Assembly (NCBI GenBank): GCA_937973965.1
Contig: CALJJQ010000153.1
Location: 1 to 45,703 of the forward strand
Reading direction: 5' to 3'
Origin: an uncultured Calothrix sp.
Lineage (GTDB): Bacteria > Cyanobacteriota > Cyanobacteriia > Cyanobacteriales > Nostocaceae
DNA length: 45,703 nt
Shown one piece after another: positions 17,958-26,373 of the stretch. The position numbers were made by a program, and so were the translations under genes. The notes beneath the pieces were generated by a model that searched no databases, was not told the origin of the DNA, and saw only the letters and a program-made list of their open reading frames with translations. Position 1 is the stretch's first letter, and each line of letters begins with the position of its first letter.

Positions 17958-18152
17958 ATGTCACCATCAAATTACTCTCGTTTGATTGATTTTTTACAGG
18001 AAGACCTAGCGATTTCCCATGCTTCCATATCAGTAGCCCTCCGTCATAGCCAACAAGACCCCGGTCCACTACCAATGATTTTGTGGCAGTACGGACTAAT
18101 TACCCTTGACCAATTAGAGCAAATCTACGATTGGTTAGAGACTGCTGCATAA
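17958..18152 (+). CDS. DUF2949 small protein
   Basis: From the start set by the consensus ribosome site, the product is 64 residues (MSPSNYSRLIDFLQEDLAIS...). It matches the cyanobacterial DUF2949 family: SRLIDFLQEDLAIS, LRHSQQDPGPLPMILWQYG and LITLDQLEQIYDWLE. It is an all-helical cytosolic protein of unknown function. A 39-residue basic ORF and a terminator follow 70-200 bp downstream and may share its transcript. Confidence 0.88.
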   Translation: MSPSNYSRLIDFLQEDLAISHASISVALRHSQQDPGPLPMILWQYGLITLDQLEQIYDWLETAA

Positions 18153-18224
18153 ATAAATTAAATAAATAATTCTATTCTTCGACAGGTTTGCTGAATATGG
18201 TTCGCACTGGAGAGTTGCAAAACT

Positions 18225-18344
18225 ATGTTAATTTCTAAGCAGAAAAAGACAGTAAATTCCCAGAAATTTCGAGAGCAACGGAAACACCAAAGAAAACGCA
18301 ATCTATTACTCAATACAACCAGAAAAATTCAAAAGAGCGGCTAA
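18225..18344 (+). CDS. Possible very basic small protein (39 residues)
   Basis: ATG 18225 to TAA 18342-18344 encodes 39 residues rich in Lys, Arg and Gln (MLISKQKKTVNSQKF, then REQRKHQRKRN), with no acidic residue except one Glu. GGAGAG lies 10 nt upstream. The stop codon falls in the left arm region of the terminator 18332-18363, the usual layout for the last gene of a transcript. I recognise no family; a ribosome- or nucleic-acid-binding role is only a guess from charge. Confidence 0.45.
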   Translation: MLISKQKKTVNSQKFREQRKHQRKRNLLLNTTRKIQKSG

Positions 18345-18363
18345 CACAACCGACTCTTTTTTT
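18332..18363 (+). terminator. Rho-independent terminator
   Basis: AAGAG-CGG pairs with CCG-A-CTCTT (one bulged A) around a 9-base loop and is followed by a run of Ts ending in TTTA. It would end the DUF2949 transcript. Confidence 0.8.
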
Positions 18364-18474
18364 ATGTCCATATATTATATATTGAAATTGAGTCTGCGTA
18401 ATTGGAAAACAGGCTTGTAGTTTTCACCCAATTATGTAGTGTCGGTGAAGCAATAACCTTTCCTACTCACTACT

Positions 18475-19518
18475 CTAATCCAATAAATTTATTATCTCCT
18501 CACTATACTTAGCCTTATCCCAATTTTTAGCAGCTTGAATCTGTGAAAGTTTTAAATACTTTGCTCCAGTCAAATCAGCACCTTGCAAATCTGCACCTTG
18601 TAAATCGGTATTTTGTAAATTCGCATTTTGTAAATTGGCGAATTGCAAACGTGTATACTGGAGATTAGCACTTTGTAAATCCGCACCTTGTAAATTAGCG
18701 CTTTGAAAGTTCACATATTTCAAATTAGCATGTTGAAGATTTGCATTACTCAAATCAGCAAATTGAAACTTAGCGTTTTCTAATTCGGCTCTTTGTAAAT
18801 CCACTCGTTGCAAATTAGCACTTTGGAAAGTGGCTTTTTGAATATTAGCTAACTGAAAATTACTGTCAGCTAAATTTGCACCCTGAAAATTTGCAGATTC
18901 CAGATTTGCTTGCTGAAAATTTGTTTTTTGAAGTATAGCCTGCTGAAAGTTACTTTTAACTAAATTCGTATGTTGTAAATTCGCTTTAGTCAACATAGCC
19001 TCTTGAAAATTTGCCCTTTCCAAATTAGCCTGTTGAAAATTCGCTTCTGGTAATTTCGCTTTTTTAAAATTTGCTGCTTCTAAATTAGCTCGTTGCAGAA
19101 CCGCTTCCTGCAAATTAGCTTGTTGCAGGTCAACATAACGCATCATTGTATCTTGCAACATCGCCTTTTCTAAGTTAGAAAAAGCCATTCTCACATTCTC
19201 TAAATCCGCATTTTGCAAATCCGCATTCTGTAAATCCGCACTTTGTAGGATTGCATCTTGCAAAATCGCATCTTGAAAATTGGCAAATTGACAATTCGCA
19301 AACGATAAATGGGCATAACGAAGATTAGCCCCTTGTAAATCAGCATACTGTAAATTAGCCTGTTGTAGCGTCGCACCCTCAAAATTAGCATCTTGGAGAA
19401 TCGCATGGTTAAAGTCAGCCATCTCCACGGTCGCATTGCTAAAATTCGCGTACCTGAGATTTTGACCCTTGAAAAACAAACCACGTACAGTTTGTCCGGA
19501 AAAATCTTGCTCCACCAT
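18475..19518 (-). CDS. Pentapeptide-repeat protein
   Basis: Nearly the whole 347-residue protein is made of A(N/D)LQ-type pentapeptides, about 60 in a row from residue 15 to 318 (FSNATVEMADFNHAILQDAN and so on). It ends in a short non-repeat tail, TGAKYLKLSQIQAAKNW and a charged helix. Such chains fold into a right-handed quadrilateral beta-helix. Gln at the fourth or fifth position is unusually frequent (ANLQ, ADLQ, ANFQ). There is no signal peptide, so it is likely cytosolic. No enzymatic domain is present; some relatives mimic DNA, but nothing here points to a target. Confidence 0.93.
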   Translation of the reverse strand: MVEQDFSGQTVRGLFFKGQNLRYANFSNATVEMADFNHAILQDANFEGATLQQANLQYADLQGANLRYAHLSFANCQFANFQDAILQDAILQSADLQNADLQNADLENVRMAFSNLEKAMLQDTMMRYVDLQQANLQEAVLQRANLEAANFKKAKLPEANFQQANLERANFQEAMLTKANLQHTNLVKSNFQQAILQKTNFQQANLESANFQGANLADSNFQLANIQKATFQSANLQRVDLQRAELENAKFQFADLSNANLQHANLKYVNFQSANLQGADLQSANLQYTRLQFANLQNANLQNTDLQGADLQGADLTGAKYLKLSQIQAAKNWDKAKYSEEIINLLD

Positions 19519-20176
19519 AATGAGAATACGACTCCACTTCCTGATTTATTGTCAGGGATTCAGCATCAAAAGTCTTCATCTCCCGGATACATTTTTGATT
19601 TCAGGGGAATAATGTAGCATTAATTATAGTACAATAAGATTTCAAGTGTTTTGGATGACAATATAGTGTTTCCCAAGCAAGTGAAATACAACCCCACCTG
19701 CTCTCCAAAGCTCACCCTCCCCGTAGCTTGCTTCCCGTAGGGTAATCGGGGAGGGTTGGGGAAGGGTTCTTATGTATCTTACTAGACTGAGAAATGCTAT
19801 GTATAAGAATCGTACTTGAATCTTGTTGAGTATACTGGGGAATAAAGCTTTGTACGACAAGCTTCAGAGTAGTTGGGGTTTTCAGAAATCAAATAAGAGT
19901 ACTATATAGTATTTATCCCTGTTCCGTATTACTTCTCTACTTACTTAGTAGCGATTACCTCCTATAATGTAACCTAAAAGACTAATGATTTAATACCCTG
20001 AAGCTGATTCATCTGTGAAAATGATTTATGTTGATCACTTGACAATTAAAGTTCCATCAAAACCCGTAATATTCGTCAACAATTTGATTTCCGTTGACTT
20101 TGACACGTAGACTATGTTTGTTTTGATTGTCTTAGAGGATATTTATAAAGTATCGATAAATACTTTATCTACCACT
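19519..20176. other. Intergenic region with palindromic repeat
   Basis: No gene is seen. A strong inverted repeat CCCTCCCCG ... CGGGGAGGG surrounds GTAGCTTGCTTCCCGTAGGG (about 19726-19766), a type common as dispersed hairpins in Nostocales; a related GTAGCTTGCTTCC core lies at about 33241. Confidence 0.6.
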
Positions 20177-20278
20177 TACAGCAGCCCGAGCAGGATTTAT
20201 GAAATCTTAAATATAGGGTTGTTAACGGTTAAAAGTCAGCGGCACGCTATTTTTCACGACTTCAATAGGATTACTGTA
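20177..20278 (+). repeat. MITE-like repeat, TACAG family, copy 3
   Basis: Ends are TACAGCAGCCCGAGCAGGAT and AATAGGATTACTGTA. It is shorter than copies 2 and 4 because the heptamer run inside is reduced. It lies just upstream of the truncated OmpA-like ORF. Confidence 0.8.
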
Positions 20279-20379
20279 GTTCCGATTATCGACTACCCCC
20301 TAATCCTAATTTAAGTATTAAAAATTACTTTTAAAACAATCTCTTAATCATTCTTAGTATAAAAATACAGATACATTAG

Positions 20380-20796
20380 TTGAAAATTTCAAGACAGAGT
20401 ATTCGATACACTCAAGAATATAATATTAATTTAGTAGAAATTATTGGTCATACGGACGAACAAGTCGTTGGGAATGCAGCGAGTAATTTAGATAATAATT
20501 TAGAAACTGCGGCAAAATCCACTACTGCGACCAGCAATATAGATATCCTACTTAAAGCTGGTTCTAATGCTGACTTAGGATTAATGCGATCGCGTGCTGT
20601 GGTGAAATTGTTACAGAAGATTCAAATCCAAGAAAACAAAATGAAAAACGTCCAGTTTCGTCCCTATTCCGCAGCACAATTAATTTTAACTAATGGGGAT
20701 TTAGCTAATCTTCCCGAAGGGGTGCGTGAATCGGATAATAGTAGACGACGGATCGAAATTCGTTTTACCCGTTTAGGGAAAAGTATTAAACGTTAG
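20380..20796 (+). pseudogene. OmpA-like C-terminal domain, N-terminally truncated
   Basis: The frame opens directly after an in-frame TAG (20377-20379), with only TTG 20380 as a start. It encodes the later part of an OmpA/MotB-type peptidoglycan-binding domain: VEIIGHTDEQVV, NADLGLMRSRAVVKLL, FRPYSAAQLI and the RRRIEIRF motif. The first strand and helix of the domain, any signal peptide and any membrane anchor are missing. Two mobile-repeat pieces (20177-20278 and about 20313-20345) occupy the place where the N-terminus should be. It is most likely a remnant; it could be a short cytosolic protein if TTG is used. A cupin gene follows after 11 bp. Confidence 0.6.
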
Positions 20797-20807
20797 ATTT
20801 ACATGGT

Positions 20808-21269
20808 ATGATTATAGACCCGCAAGAAGTCCCCCAGGAATTGGGTTCCCGTTATCCCCAAGAATTTCAAGCTAAAGTAGCTGGACGCATCCGTCAGCGA
20901 TTAGGTGATTTTGCCCAACTGCAAAATTTTGGTGTTAACTTAGTCACCCTGCCACCAGGTAGTGCATCTGCATTACGCCATTACCATTCCCAGCAAGACG
21001 AGTTTATTTATATTCTAGCAGGGGAATTGACTTTAATTACGAATAGGGGTGAAAGGATTCTCACTCCAGGAATGGCTGCTGGTTTTCCTAAAGGAGAAGC
21101 GAATGGACATCATTTGGTGAATAAATCAACCAATATGGCTACGTATTTAGAGATTGGTGACAGAAGTGCAAATGATACGGTAAATTATCCTGATGATGAT
21201 TTAATTGCCCAACCTCAAAAGAACGGAAAGGGTTATATTTTTCTACACAAAGACGGATCTAGTTATTAG
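20808..21269 (+). CDS. Cupin-domain protein
   Basis: The 153-residue protein contains one cupin barrel. Motif 1 is about GSASALRHYHSQQDEFIYIL (His, His, Glu metal ligands) and motif 2 is about FPKGEANGHHLVN. It resembles small cyanobacterial cupins annotated as possible transcriptional or oxygenase-like proteins. Its substrate is unknown. It starts 11 bp after the truncated OmpA-like ORF, so it may have belonged to an operon with that gene when intact. Confidence 0.85.
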   Translation: MIIDPQEVPQELGSRYPQEFQAKVAGRIRQRLGDFAQLQNFGVNLVTLPPGSASALRHYHSQQDEFIYILAGELTLITNRGERILTPGMAAGFPKGEANGHHLVNKSTNMATYLEIGDRSANDTVNYPDDDLIAQPQKNGKGYIFLHKDGSSY

Positions 21270-21441
21270 AGGGTGTTTTCCAGGGTTATTTATCAACTTT
21301 CTCGCAACTTACAGGAGATTTTGCACCTTGGGGAAGTGAAGCTAATTAAAATGGACTACAAACAGTACATCAACGGTGAGATAAATTAATCACCATTTTG
21401 GTGATTATTTACCTATTTACTGGAAAGGTGCAAGATATAAC
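21270..21441 (+). other. Short in-frame ORF and hairpin after the cupin gene
   Basis: In the cupin frame, one codon after its stop, GTG 21273 opens 38 codons (MFSRVIYQLSRNLQEILHLG...INGEIN) that look protein-like but match nothing I know; this may be a fragment of a lost gene. A hairpin AATCACC-ATTTT-GGTGATT (21388-21406) follows immediately and may be the terminator of the unit, although the T-run is poor. Confidence 0.35.
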
Positions 21442-21571
21442 TACAGCCTTCCGAGCGGGATTTGTGAAATCTTACATGTAGAGTTGTTAACGGTTGACAG
21501 TTGACGATTAACAGTCACCAGTCATCAGTCAACAGCACGCTATTTTTCACGGCTTAAATAGGATTGCTGTA
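21442..21571 (+). repeat. MITE-like repeat, TACAG family, copy 4 (130 bp)
   Basis: It begins TACAGCCTTCCGAGCGGGAT and ends AAATAGGATTGCTGTA, with the same length and inner order as copy 2 in the opposite orientation. It ends 32 bp before the livM start codon, so it forms the promoter-proximal DNA of the transporter gene. Confidence 0.85.
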
Positions 21572-21603
21572 ATCCGAAATATATCCTTATATTTTCACTC
21601 AAT

Positions 21604-22521
21604 ATGGAAGCATTCCTGTCTGTCTATAGTTCTTTAATCGTATCAATGGTGTTAGGGGCTTTACTAGGATTGTCCTTATATTTACCGATGATGGCAGGAC
21701 AATTATCTTTGGCAAGTCCCGGTTTTTATGCTTTAGGTGGTTACGTTGCAGCGATTTTATCCACTCAAGTATTTCAGAGTGAGGGTGGTTTATTCTCTAT
21801 CTATTTTATACTGATAGAAATGCTAATAGCTGGATTGATGTCAGCCCTATTAGGTGTAGCAGTGGGGATTCCAGCATTAAGATTAAGGGGAATTTATTTA
21901 GCGATCGCCACTATTGCTTTTGTTGAAGTTTTACGGGTGATTGCGCTGAATTTAGAGATAACAGGTGGTGCTGTGGGGATTTTTGGGATTCCCCAACCCT
22001 TTGCTAGTCCTTTAGAATATTTGTGGATTGCTTTACCTTTGTTGATTATCAGTATGGTTCTAATTTATCGACTAGAGCGGATACGAGTGGGGAGAGCATT
22101 AACTGCAATTCGTGAAGATGAATTAGCAGCTGGGGCGATAGGAATTAATTCTACCTATTATAAAGTGTTAGCATTTACTTTGGGAGCCATCTTAGCAGGA
22201 ATTGTGGGCGTAATTAGTGCCCATTTTTTAAATACATGGAATGCTCGTCAAGGTACATTTGATGCTAGTATCATCTACTTGACATTCGTATTAATTGGTG
22301 GTTCCCGGACATTTTTAGGTGCGGTGGTAGGAGGTATGTTATTTACCGCTTTACCAGAGATATTGCGGGGATTAGCAGATACGGGTGGTTTACCGCTATG
22401 GTTAGCTCAGTTTTTACGTGATGGTAGATTAATCATTTTTGGTTTACTAATTGTATTGGGAACTATCTTTTTTCCCCAGGGTTTAGTGAATCCCAAATTA
22501 TTTAGAAATGGTAATAGGTAA
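21604..22521 (+). CDS. livM: Branched-chain/neutral amino-acid ABC transporter permease (LivM type)
   Basis: This 305-residue polytopic inner-membrane protein has about eight to nine hydrophobic segments. LivM hallmarks are GQLSLASPGFYALGGYVAA, LRLRGIYLAIATIAFVEVLR and the ATPase-contact loop GRALTAIREDELAAGAIGIN, then LIGGSRTFLGAVVGG. It pairs with a LivH-type permease, two ATPases and a periplasmic binding protein. In Nostoc the related Nat-I/Bgt-type systems retrieve neutral amino acids and matter for diazotrophic growth. The two ATPase genes follow on the same strand; LivH and the binding protein are not in the window. Confidence 0.9.
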   Translation: MEAFLSVYSSLIVSMVLGALLGLSLYLPMMAGQLSLASPGFYALGGYVAAILSTQVFQSEGGLFSIYFILIEMLIAGLMSALLGVAVGIPALRLRGIYLAIATIAFVEVLRVIALNLEITGGAVGIFGIPQPFASPLEYLWIALPLLIISMVLIYRLERIRVGRALTAIREDELAAGAIGINSTYYKVLAFTLGAILAGIVGVISAHFLNTWNARQGTFDASIIYLTFVLIGGSRTFLGAVVGGMLFTALPEILRGLADTGGLPLWLAQFLRDGRLIIFGLLIVLGTIFFPQGLVNPKLFRNGNR

Positions 22522-22917
22522 TAAATAAGCAGGTGGGTAGTGAAAATTGTCGTTATGGTCAGGGAGTAGTGAGTAGTGGGTGGGAAGTAGGAAAAAACTA
22601 CTGGTTTATCCCATAAGTTATCAGGGGTTCGGGTAGTGCGTTCGCGAAGCGTATCCGCAAGGACATACTTCTAGCTCGTTGATTTTCAAAAGGGAGCGAG
22701 ACACTCCCATTACCAGCAGGTTCCAGTAAAGTTTATGTGGTGGAGTAATATTTTCATGGGTTCTGGTGTACGCAGTATATGATGGCTACTTAATAGGTAA
22801 CTTTTATTAGATAGGAAAATATTCAAGATGGGGATTTTCGCGAGACTAATCCAAAATCTAAAATCCATAATAAGTTAGCAGAGATGATAATTTTCGTGAT
22901 ATCAATCTAAAATCCAA
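22522..22917. other. Intergenic between livM and livG, repeats
   Basis: The 396 bp gap is filled with repeats: a partial GTAGGTGGGT element end (22527-22565), GTAGGGA-type heptamers, a palindrome around GCGTTCGCGAAGCG (about 22639) and a block TTCATGGGTTCTGGTGTACG (22754-22773), also found inverted at about 33790-33810. The gap separates genes that are usually contiguous. Confidence 0.6.
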
Positions 22918-23703
22918 ATGCTAGATGCACATTCAAGTAATCGTACAATCCTAGAAATTGATAAAATAACACGTAGGTTTGGAGGTTTAATAGCAGTTAA
23001 TCAAGTATCCTTTGGGGTTAATCAAGGAGAAATATTTGGCTTAATTGGTCCAAATGGAGCCGGAAAAACGACTTTATTTAACTTAATTACAGGTTTAATT
23101 CCCGCTTCCAGTGGCCAGTTGATTTATCAAGGTCAAAATATCACCCAAAATCAACCCCATCAAATAGCATTTAAAGGTATAGCCCGTACATTTCAAAATA
23201 TTCGGTTATTTGGTGAATTATCAGTTTTAGAAAATATAAAAATTGGACGACATTTGCATATTCAAACAAATTTATTCACAGGAATTTTAGGATTTCCATC
23301 CGCATCGAGACAAGAGAGAAGTAATGCAGAAAAAGCATGGGAACTATTAAAAATGGTTGGTTTAGAGCAACGTGCGGAAGCAATTGCCAATAGTTTATCC
23401 TATGGAGAGCAACGTCGTTTAGAAATTGCTCGTGCTTTAGCACTAGAACCACAAATTCTATTATTAGACGAACCCGCAGCAGGGATGAATCCTAGTGAAA
23501 AAAGTGAATTAAGCGAATTTATCCGCAAAATCCGGCAAAAATTTAACCTAACAATCATTTTAATTGAACATCATGTACCATTAGTCATGGGGTTATGCGA
23601 TCGCATTGCTGTGCTGGATTTTGGTCAACTCATCGCTCTCGGTGTCCCTGAACAGGTTCGTAACAACCCCGCAGTGATTGAAGCCTATCTGGGGAATGAA
23701 TGA
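22918..23703 (+). CDS. livG: Amino-acid ABC transporter ATPase (LivG type)
   Basis: This 261-residue ATPase shows Walker [10 protein letters not shown], the LivG insert region with [23 protein letters not shown] signature [15 protein letters not shown], Walker [14 protein letters not shown] and the switch His in [10 protein letters not shown]. The AAGMNPSE sequence after Walker B is typical of LivG and separates it from LivF. It energises amino-acid import with LivF at the cytoplasmic face of LivHM. Confidence 0.93.
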   Translation: MLDAHSSNRTILEIDKITRRFGGLIAVNQVSFGVNQGEIFGLIGPNGAGKTTLFNLITGLIPASSGQLIYQGQNITQNQPHQIAFKGIARTFQNIRLFGELSVLENIKIGRHLHIQTNLFTGILGFPSASRQERSNAEKAWELLKMVGLEQRAEAIANSLSYGEQRRLEIARALALEPQILLLDEPAAGMNPSEKSELSEFIRKIRQKFNLTIILIEHHVPLVMGLCDRIAVLDFGQLIALGVPEQVRNNPAVIEAYLGNE

Positions 23704-23857
23704 TTTGGGGATATTAGGATACAGGATACAGGAGAAATTTGTTAACAGTTAACGGTTTATTAATTTAAAATCCAAAATCTAAAATCCATAGACGCACGTA
23801 GCGCGGATCGACCGAAGAGTAATCCAAAATCCAAAATCGAAAATCCAAAGATGATTT
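23704..23857. repeat. Heptamer array interrupted by a small repeat, before livF
   Basis: ATCCAAA/ATCTAAA heptamers run through this spacer. In their midst sits ATAGACGCACGTAG joined to CGCGGATCGACCGAAGAGTA (23789-23822), the same block as at 11439-11474, and flanked by the same heptamers in both places. Confidence 0.75.
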
Positions 23858-24574
23858 ATGTCAGCATATAAAATTCTGGAAATTCAAGATTTATCCGTTA
23901 ATTATGGTGGTATTCAGGCACTGAAAAATATTAATTTATATATTGAAAAAGGCGAAGTCATTACCCTCGTTGGAGCGAATGGCGCAGGTAAAAGCACAAC
24001 CTTAAGGGCGATTTCCAAAATTATTAAACCTCGCAGTGGTAATATTATTTACAATGGACGCAATATTACTCAGCGTTCGCCCTACCAAATTGTCAAATTA
24101 GGAATTGCCCATTCCCCAGAAGGTCGGCGAGTGCTAGCACGACAAACGGTATATGATAATCTCATGCTAGGAGGCTATACCCAAACGAATCAACAACTAG
24201 TTCGGGAAGATATTCTCCATCAATTTAATATCTTTCCCCGTTTAGCAGAACGTCGCTATCAATTAGCAGGAACCCTTAGTGGTGGAGAACAACAAATGTT
24301 AGCGATTGCTCGTGCTTTAATGAGTCGTCCCCAGTTATTATTGTTGGATGAACCGAGTTTAGGTTTAGCCCCCGCTATTGTCAGAGAAATATTTAATATT
24401 ATTGAAAATTTGCGGACAACTGGTGTGACAATTCTATTAGTAGAACAAAATGCTAATTTAGCGTTAAAAATTGCTGATAGGGCATATATTTTAGAAGCTG
24501 GTACGATTACTTTAACGGGGAAAGCCTCAGAGTTAATTAATGATGAACGGGTGAAAAAAGCTTATTTAGGTTGA
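23858..24574 (+). CDS. livF: Amino-acid ABC transporter ATPase (LivF type)
   Basis: This 238-residue ATPase shows Walker A GANGAGKST, LivF-specific GIAHSPEGRRVLARQTVYDN, ABC signature LSGGEQQMLAIARAL, Walker B LLLLDEPSLGLAP and VEQNANLAL. It forms the ATPase heterodimer with LivG. The spacer from livG is 154 bp of repeat DNA, so co-transcription is possible but not tight. Confidence 0.93.
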   Translation: MSAYKILEIQDLSVNYGGIQALKNINLYIEKGEVITLVGANGAGKSTTLRAISKIIKPRSGNIIYNGRNITQRSPYQIVKLGIAHSPEGRRVLARQTVYDNLMLGGYTQTNQQLVREDILHQFNIFPRLAERRYQLAGTLSGGEQQMLAIARALMSRPQLLLLDEPSLGLAPAIVREIFNIIENLRTTGVTILLVEQNANLALKIADRAYILEAGTITLTGKASELINDERVKKAYLG

Positions 24575-24958
24575 TGGAATTGAGAATAGAGGATACAGGA
24601 GATAGAAAATTAAAATTAGAAAACATCCTTGTACAAGACCGTTTAGTTGAAAAGAGATTATGCTTGAGTAATGAGGCTTTTCGCCATAACTTTCTGAAAA
24701 ATATTCATTTATCTGAACCGTATTGTGACTGAGACTGTTTTCAACCCTTGCCTAAAGGCGAAGGGTTATCAACGAGTATTTTTATAAATCTACCATTTAA
24801 AGCAGGTAGTGCAACATCTCATATATTGGTACTTTTTTGTCTTTTTACCTTTCTGTCCTGGTTTTCCGCTCCTGCAATCAAAAAAACAAAAACTATTTTC
24901 CAATCCAGCACCATAGAACTTAAAATTAAAACAGTAATGGTTTCTAACCATCAAATAC
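24575..24958. other. Intergenic, nothing recognised
   Basis: I find no supported gene or hairpin between livF and the repeat at 24959. The one plus-strand frame here (24748-24984) lacks a proper start and any family features. Confidence 0.4.
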
Positions 24959-25113
24959 CTGGATTTCTCACGAGTAAGTTGTAAGCCTTGAGTAACGGAT
25001 TGATTTTCCTTCTATACCCTACGGTTACGCGCAGCGTTGTCGTAGACTAGACGCTACGCGTCTACACTACTCCCTACTCCCTATGAGTTTTAGGGTTTTG
25101 TGAGAAATGCGGG
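24959..25113. repeat. Inverted-end repeat, CGGATTTCTCAC family, copy 1
   Basis: Left end TGGATTTCTCACGAGTAAG, right end TTTGTGAGAAATGCGGG. Fifty-odd bases at its left are identical to the copy at 34013-34109. An additional palindrome around GACGCTACGCGTC (about 25048-25062) and TACTCCC heptamers lie inside. Weaker copies are at 485-596, 11290-11380 and 16279-16350. Confidence 0.8.
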
Positions 25114-25146
25114 AAATAGTATAATTCAAATATCTAGATTTTTTCA

Positions 25147-26328
25147 GTGAAAGATTTTTACATTTTTGTCAGTGGTATTGCATTGTGTTTGGTATGCTTA
25201 CAAATTCCCGCAGTGGCGATTTTACTTGCACGTTTAATTAAAGGTCCAAGTCGTCAACCACCAATTCGACCTCAAGCTGCAACTGTTGATATTTTAGGTT
25301 GTGTGAGTGTGGTTGTCCCGACTTTAAATGAAGCAGCTAGAATTAAACCTCTATTAAAAGGTTTAAGTCAGCAGAGTTATGAAGTTCGTGAGATAATTGT
25401 CGTTGACAGCAATTCCCAGGATGGGACACCGGAATTAGTGAAACAAATGCAATCCCATGACCCTCGTTTCCGGGTGATTACCGATGACCCTTTACCAACA
25501 GGTTGGGTTGGTAGACCTTGGGCTTTAAATTATGGGTTTAAGTCCATGTCTCCCCATAGTCAATGGTTTTTGGGAATGGATGCGGATACCCAACCCTTAC
25601 CAGGATTGATTGCAGGATTAGTCAAAACAGCCCAAAAACAAGGTTACGACATGGTTTCCCTATCCCCTCAATTTATTTTAAAGTATCCAGGGGAATGTTG
25701 GTTGCAACCAGCTTTATTGATGACCTTATTATATCGGTTTGATCCGACTGGGATAAATGCAGATACACCGGAAAGGGTCATGGCTAATGGTCAGTGTTTT
25801 TTGTGTAAAGGGTCTGTACTAGAAGCAGTCGGTGGATATACTAGTGCCAAGGGTTCCTTTTGTGATGATGTGACATTGGCTCGTCATATTGCCAGTGCAG
25901 GATTTAAAGTGGGTTTTCTCGATGGTGCAAAAGTATTCAAAGTTCGGATGTATGATGGAGCTTGGGAAACTTGGCAGGAATGGGGGAGAAGTTTAGATTT
26001 AAAAGATGCTTCCTCAAGAACACAAACCTGGGGAGATATTTGGCTATTAGTTGCGACACAGGGATTACCACTAATCTTATTATTGGCTTATTTACCTTGG
26101 TTTCCCTCCGCCGATTTACCGATTAACTTGTTAGTGGGTTTAAACGGATTTTTGTTATTAATTAGGTTTGCCCTATTATTTGCGATCGCTCCCTCCTATG
26201 ACCGTACTCAAGCTCAATTTGCTTGGTTATTTTGGCTTTCTCCCCTAGCCGATCCCTTCGCAGTGTTACGAATTGTTATTTCTGCCCTCCGTACACCCAA
26301 ATCTTGGCGAGGAAGAAGTTATGGATAA
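25147..26328 (+). CDS. Family-2 glycosyltransferase, CruG-like
   Basis: The 393-residue enzyme has one N-terminal membrane helix (1-28), a GT-A catalytic domain (about 50-290) and two to three C-terminal membrane helices. VSVVVPTLNEAARIKPLL opens the nucleotide-sugar fold, DADT is the DXD motif (GMDADTQPLPG), and DDVTLARHI plus QEWGRSLDLKD resemble the acceptor/catalytic loop. The layout resembles CruG, the 2'-O-glycosyltransferase that makes myxol glycosides in cyanobacteria. CruF, often its neighbour, is not here. Start is GTG 25147. Confidence 0.72.
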   Translation: MKDFYIFVSGIALCLVCLQIPAVAILLARLIKGPSRQPPIRPQAATVDILGCVSVVVPTLNEAARIKPLLKGLSQQSYEVREIIVVDSNSQDGTPELVKQMQSHDPRFRVITDDPLPTGWVGRPWALNYGFKSMSPHSQWFLGMDADTQPLPGLIAGLVKTAQKQGYDMVSLSPQFILKYPGECWLQPALLMTLLYRFDPTGINADTPERVMANGQCFLCKGSVLEAVGGYTSAKGSFCDDVTLARHIASAGFKVGFLDGAKVFKVRMYDGAWETWQEWGRSLDLKDASSRTQTWGDIWLLVATQGLPLILLLAYLPWFPSADLPINLLVGLNGFLLLIRFALLFAIAPSYDRTQAQFAWLFWLSPLADPFAVLRIVISALRTPKSWRGRSYG

Positions 26329-26373
26329 GGTAGGGAATACGGGATACAGGGGAAATCTCGAATTAGGAATTAA

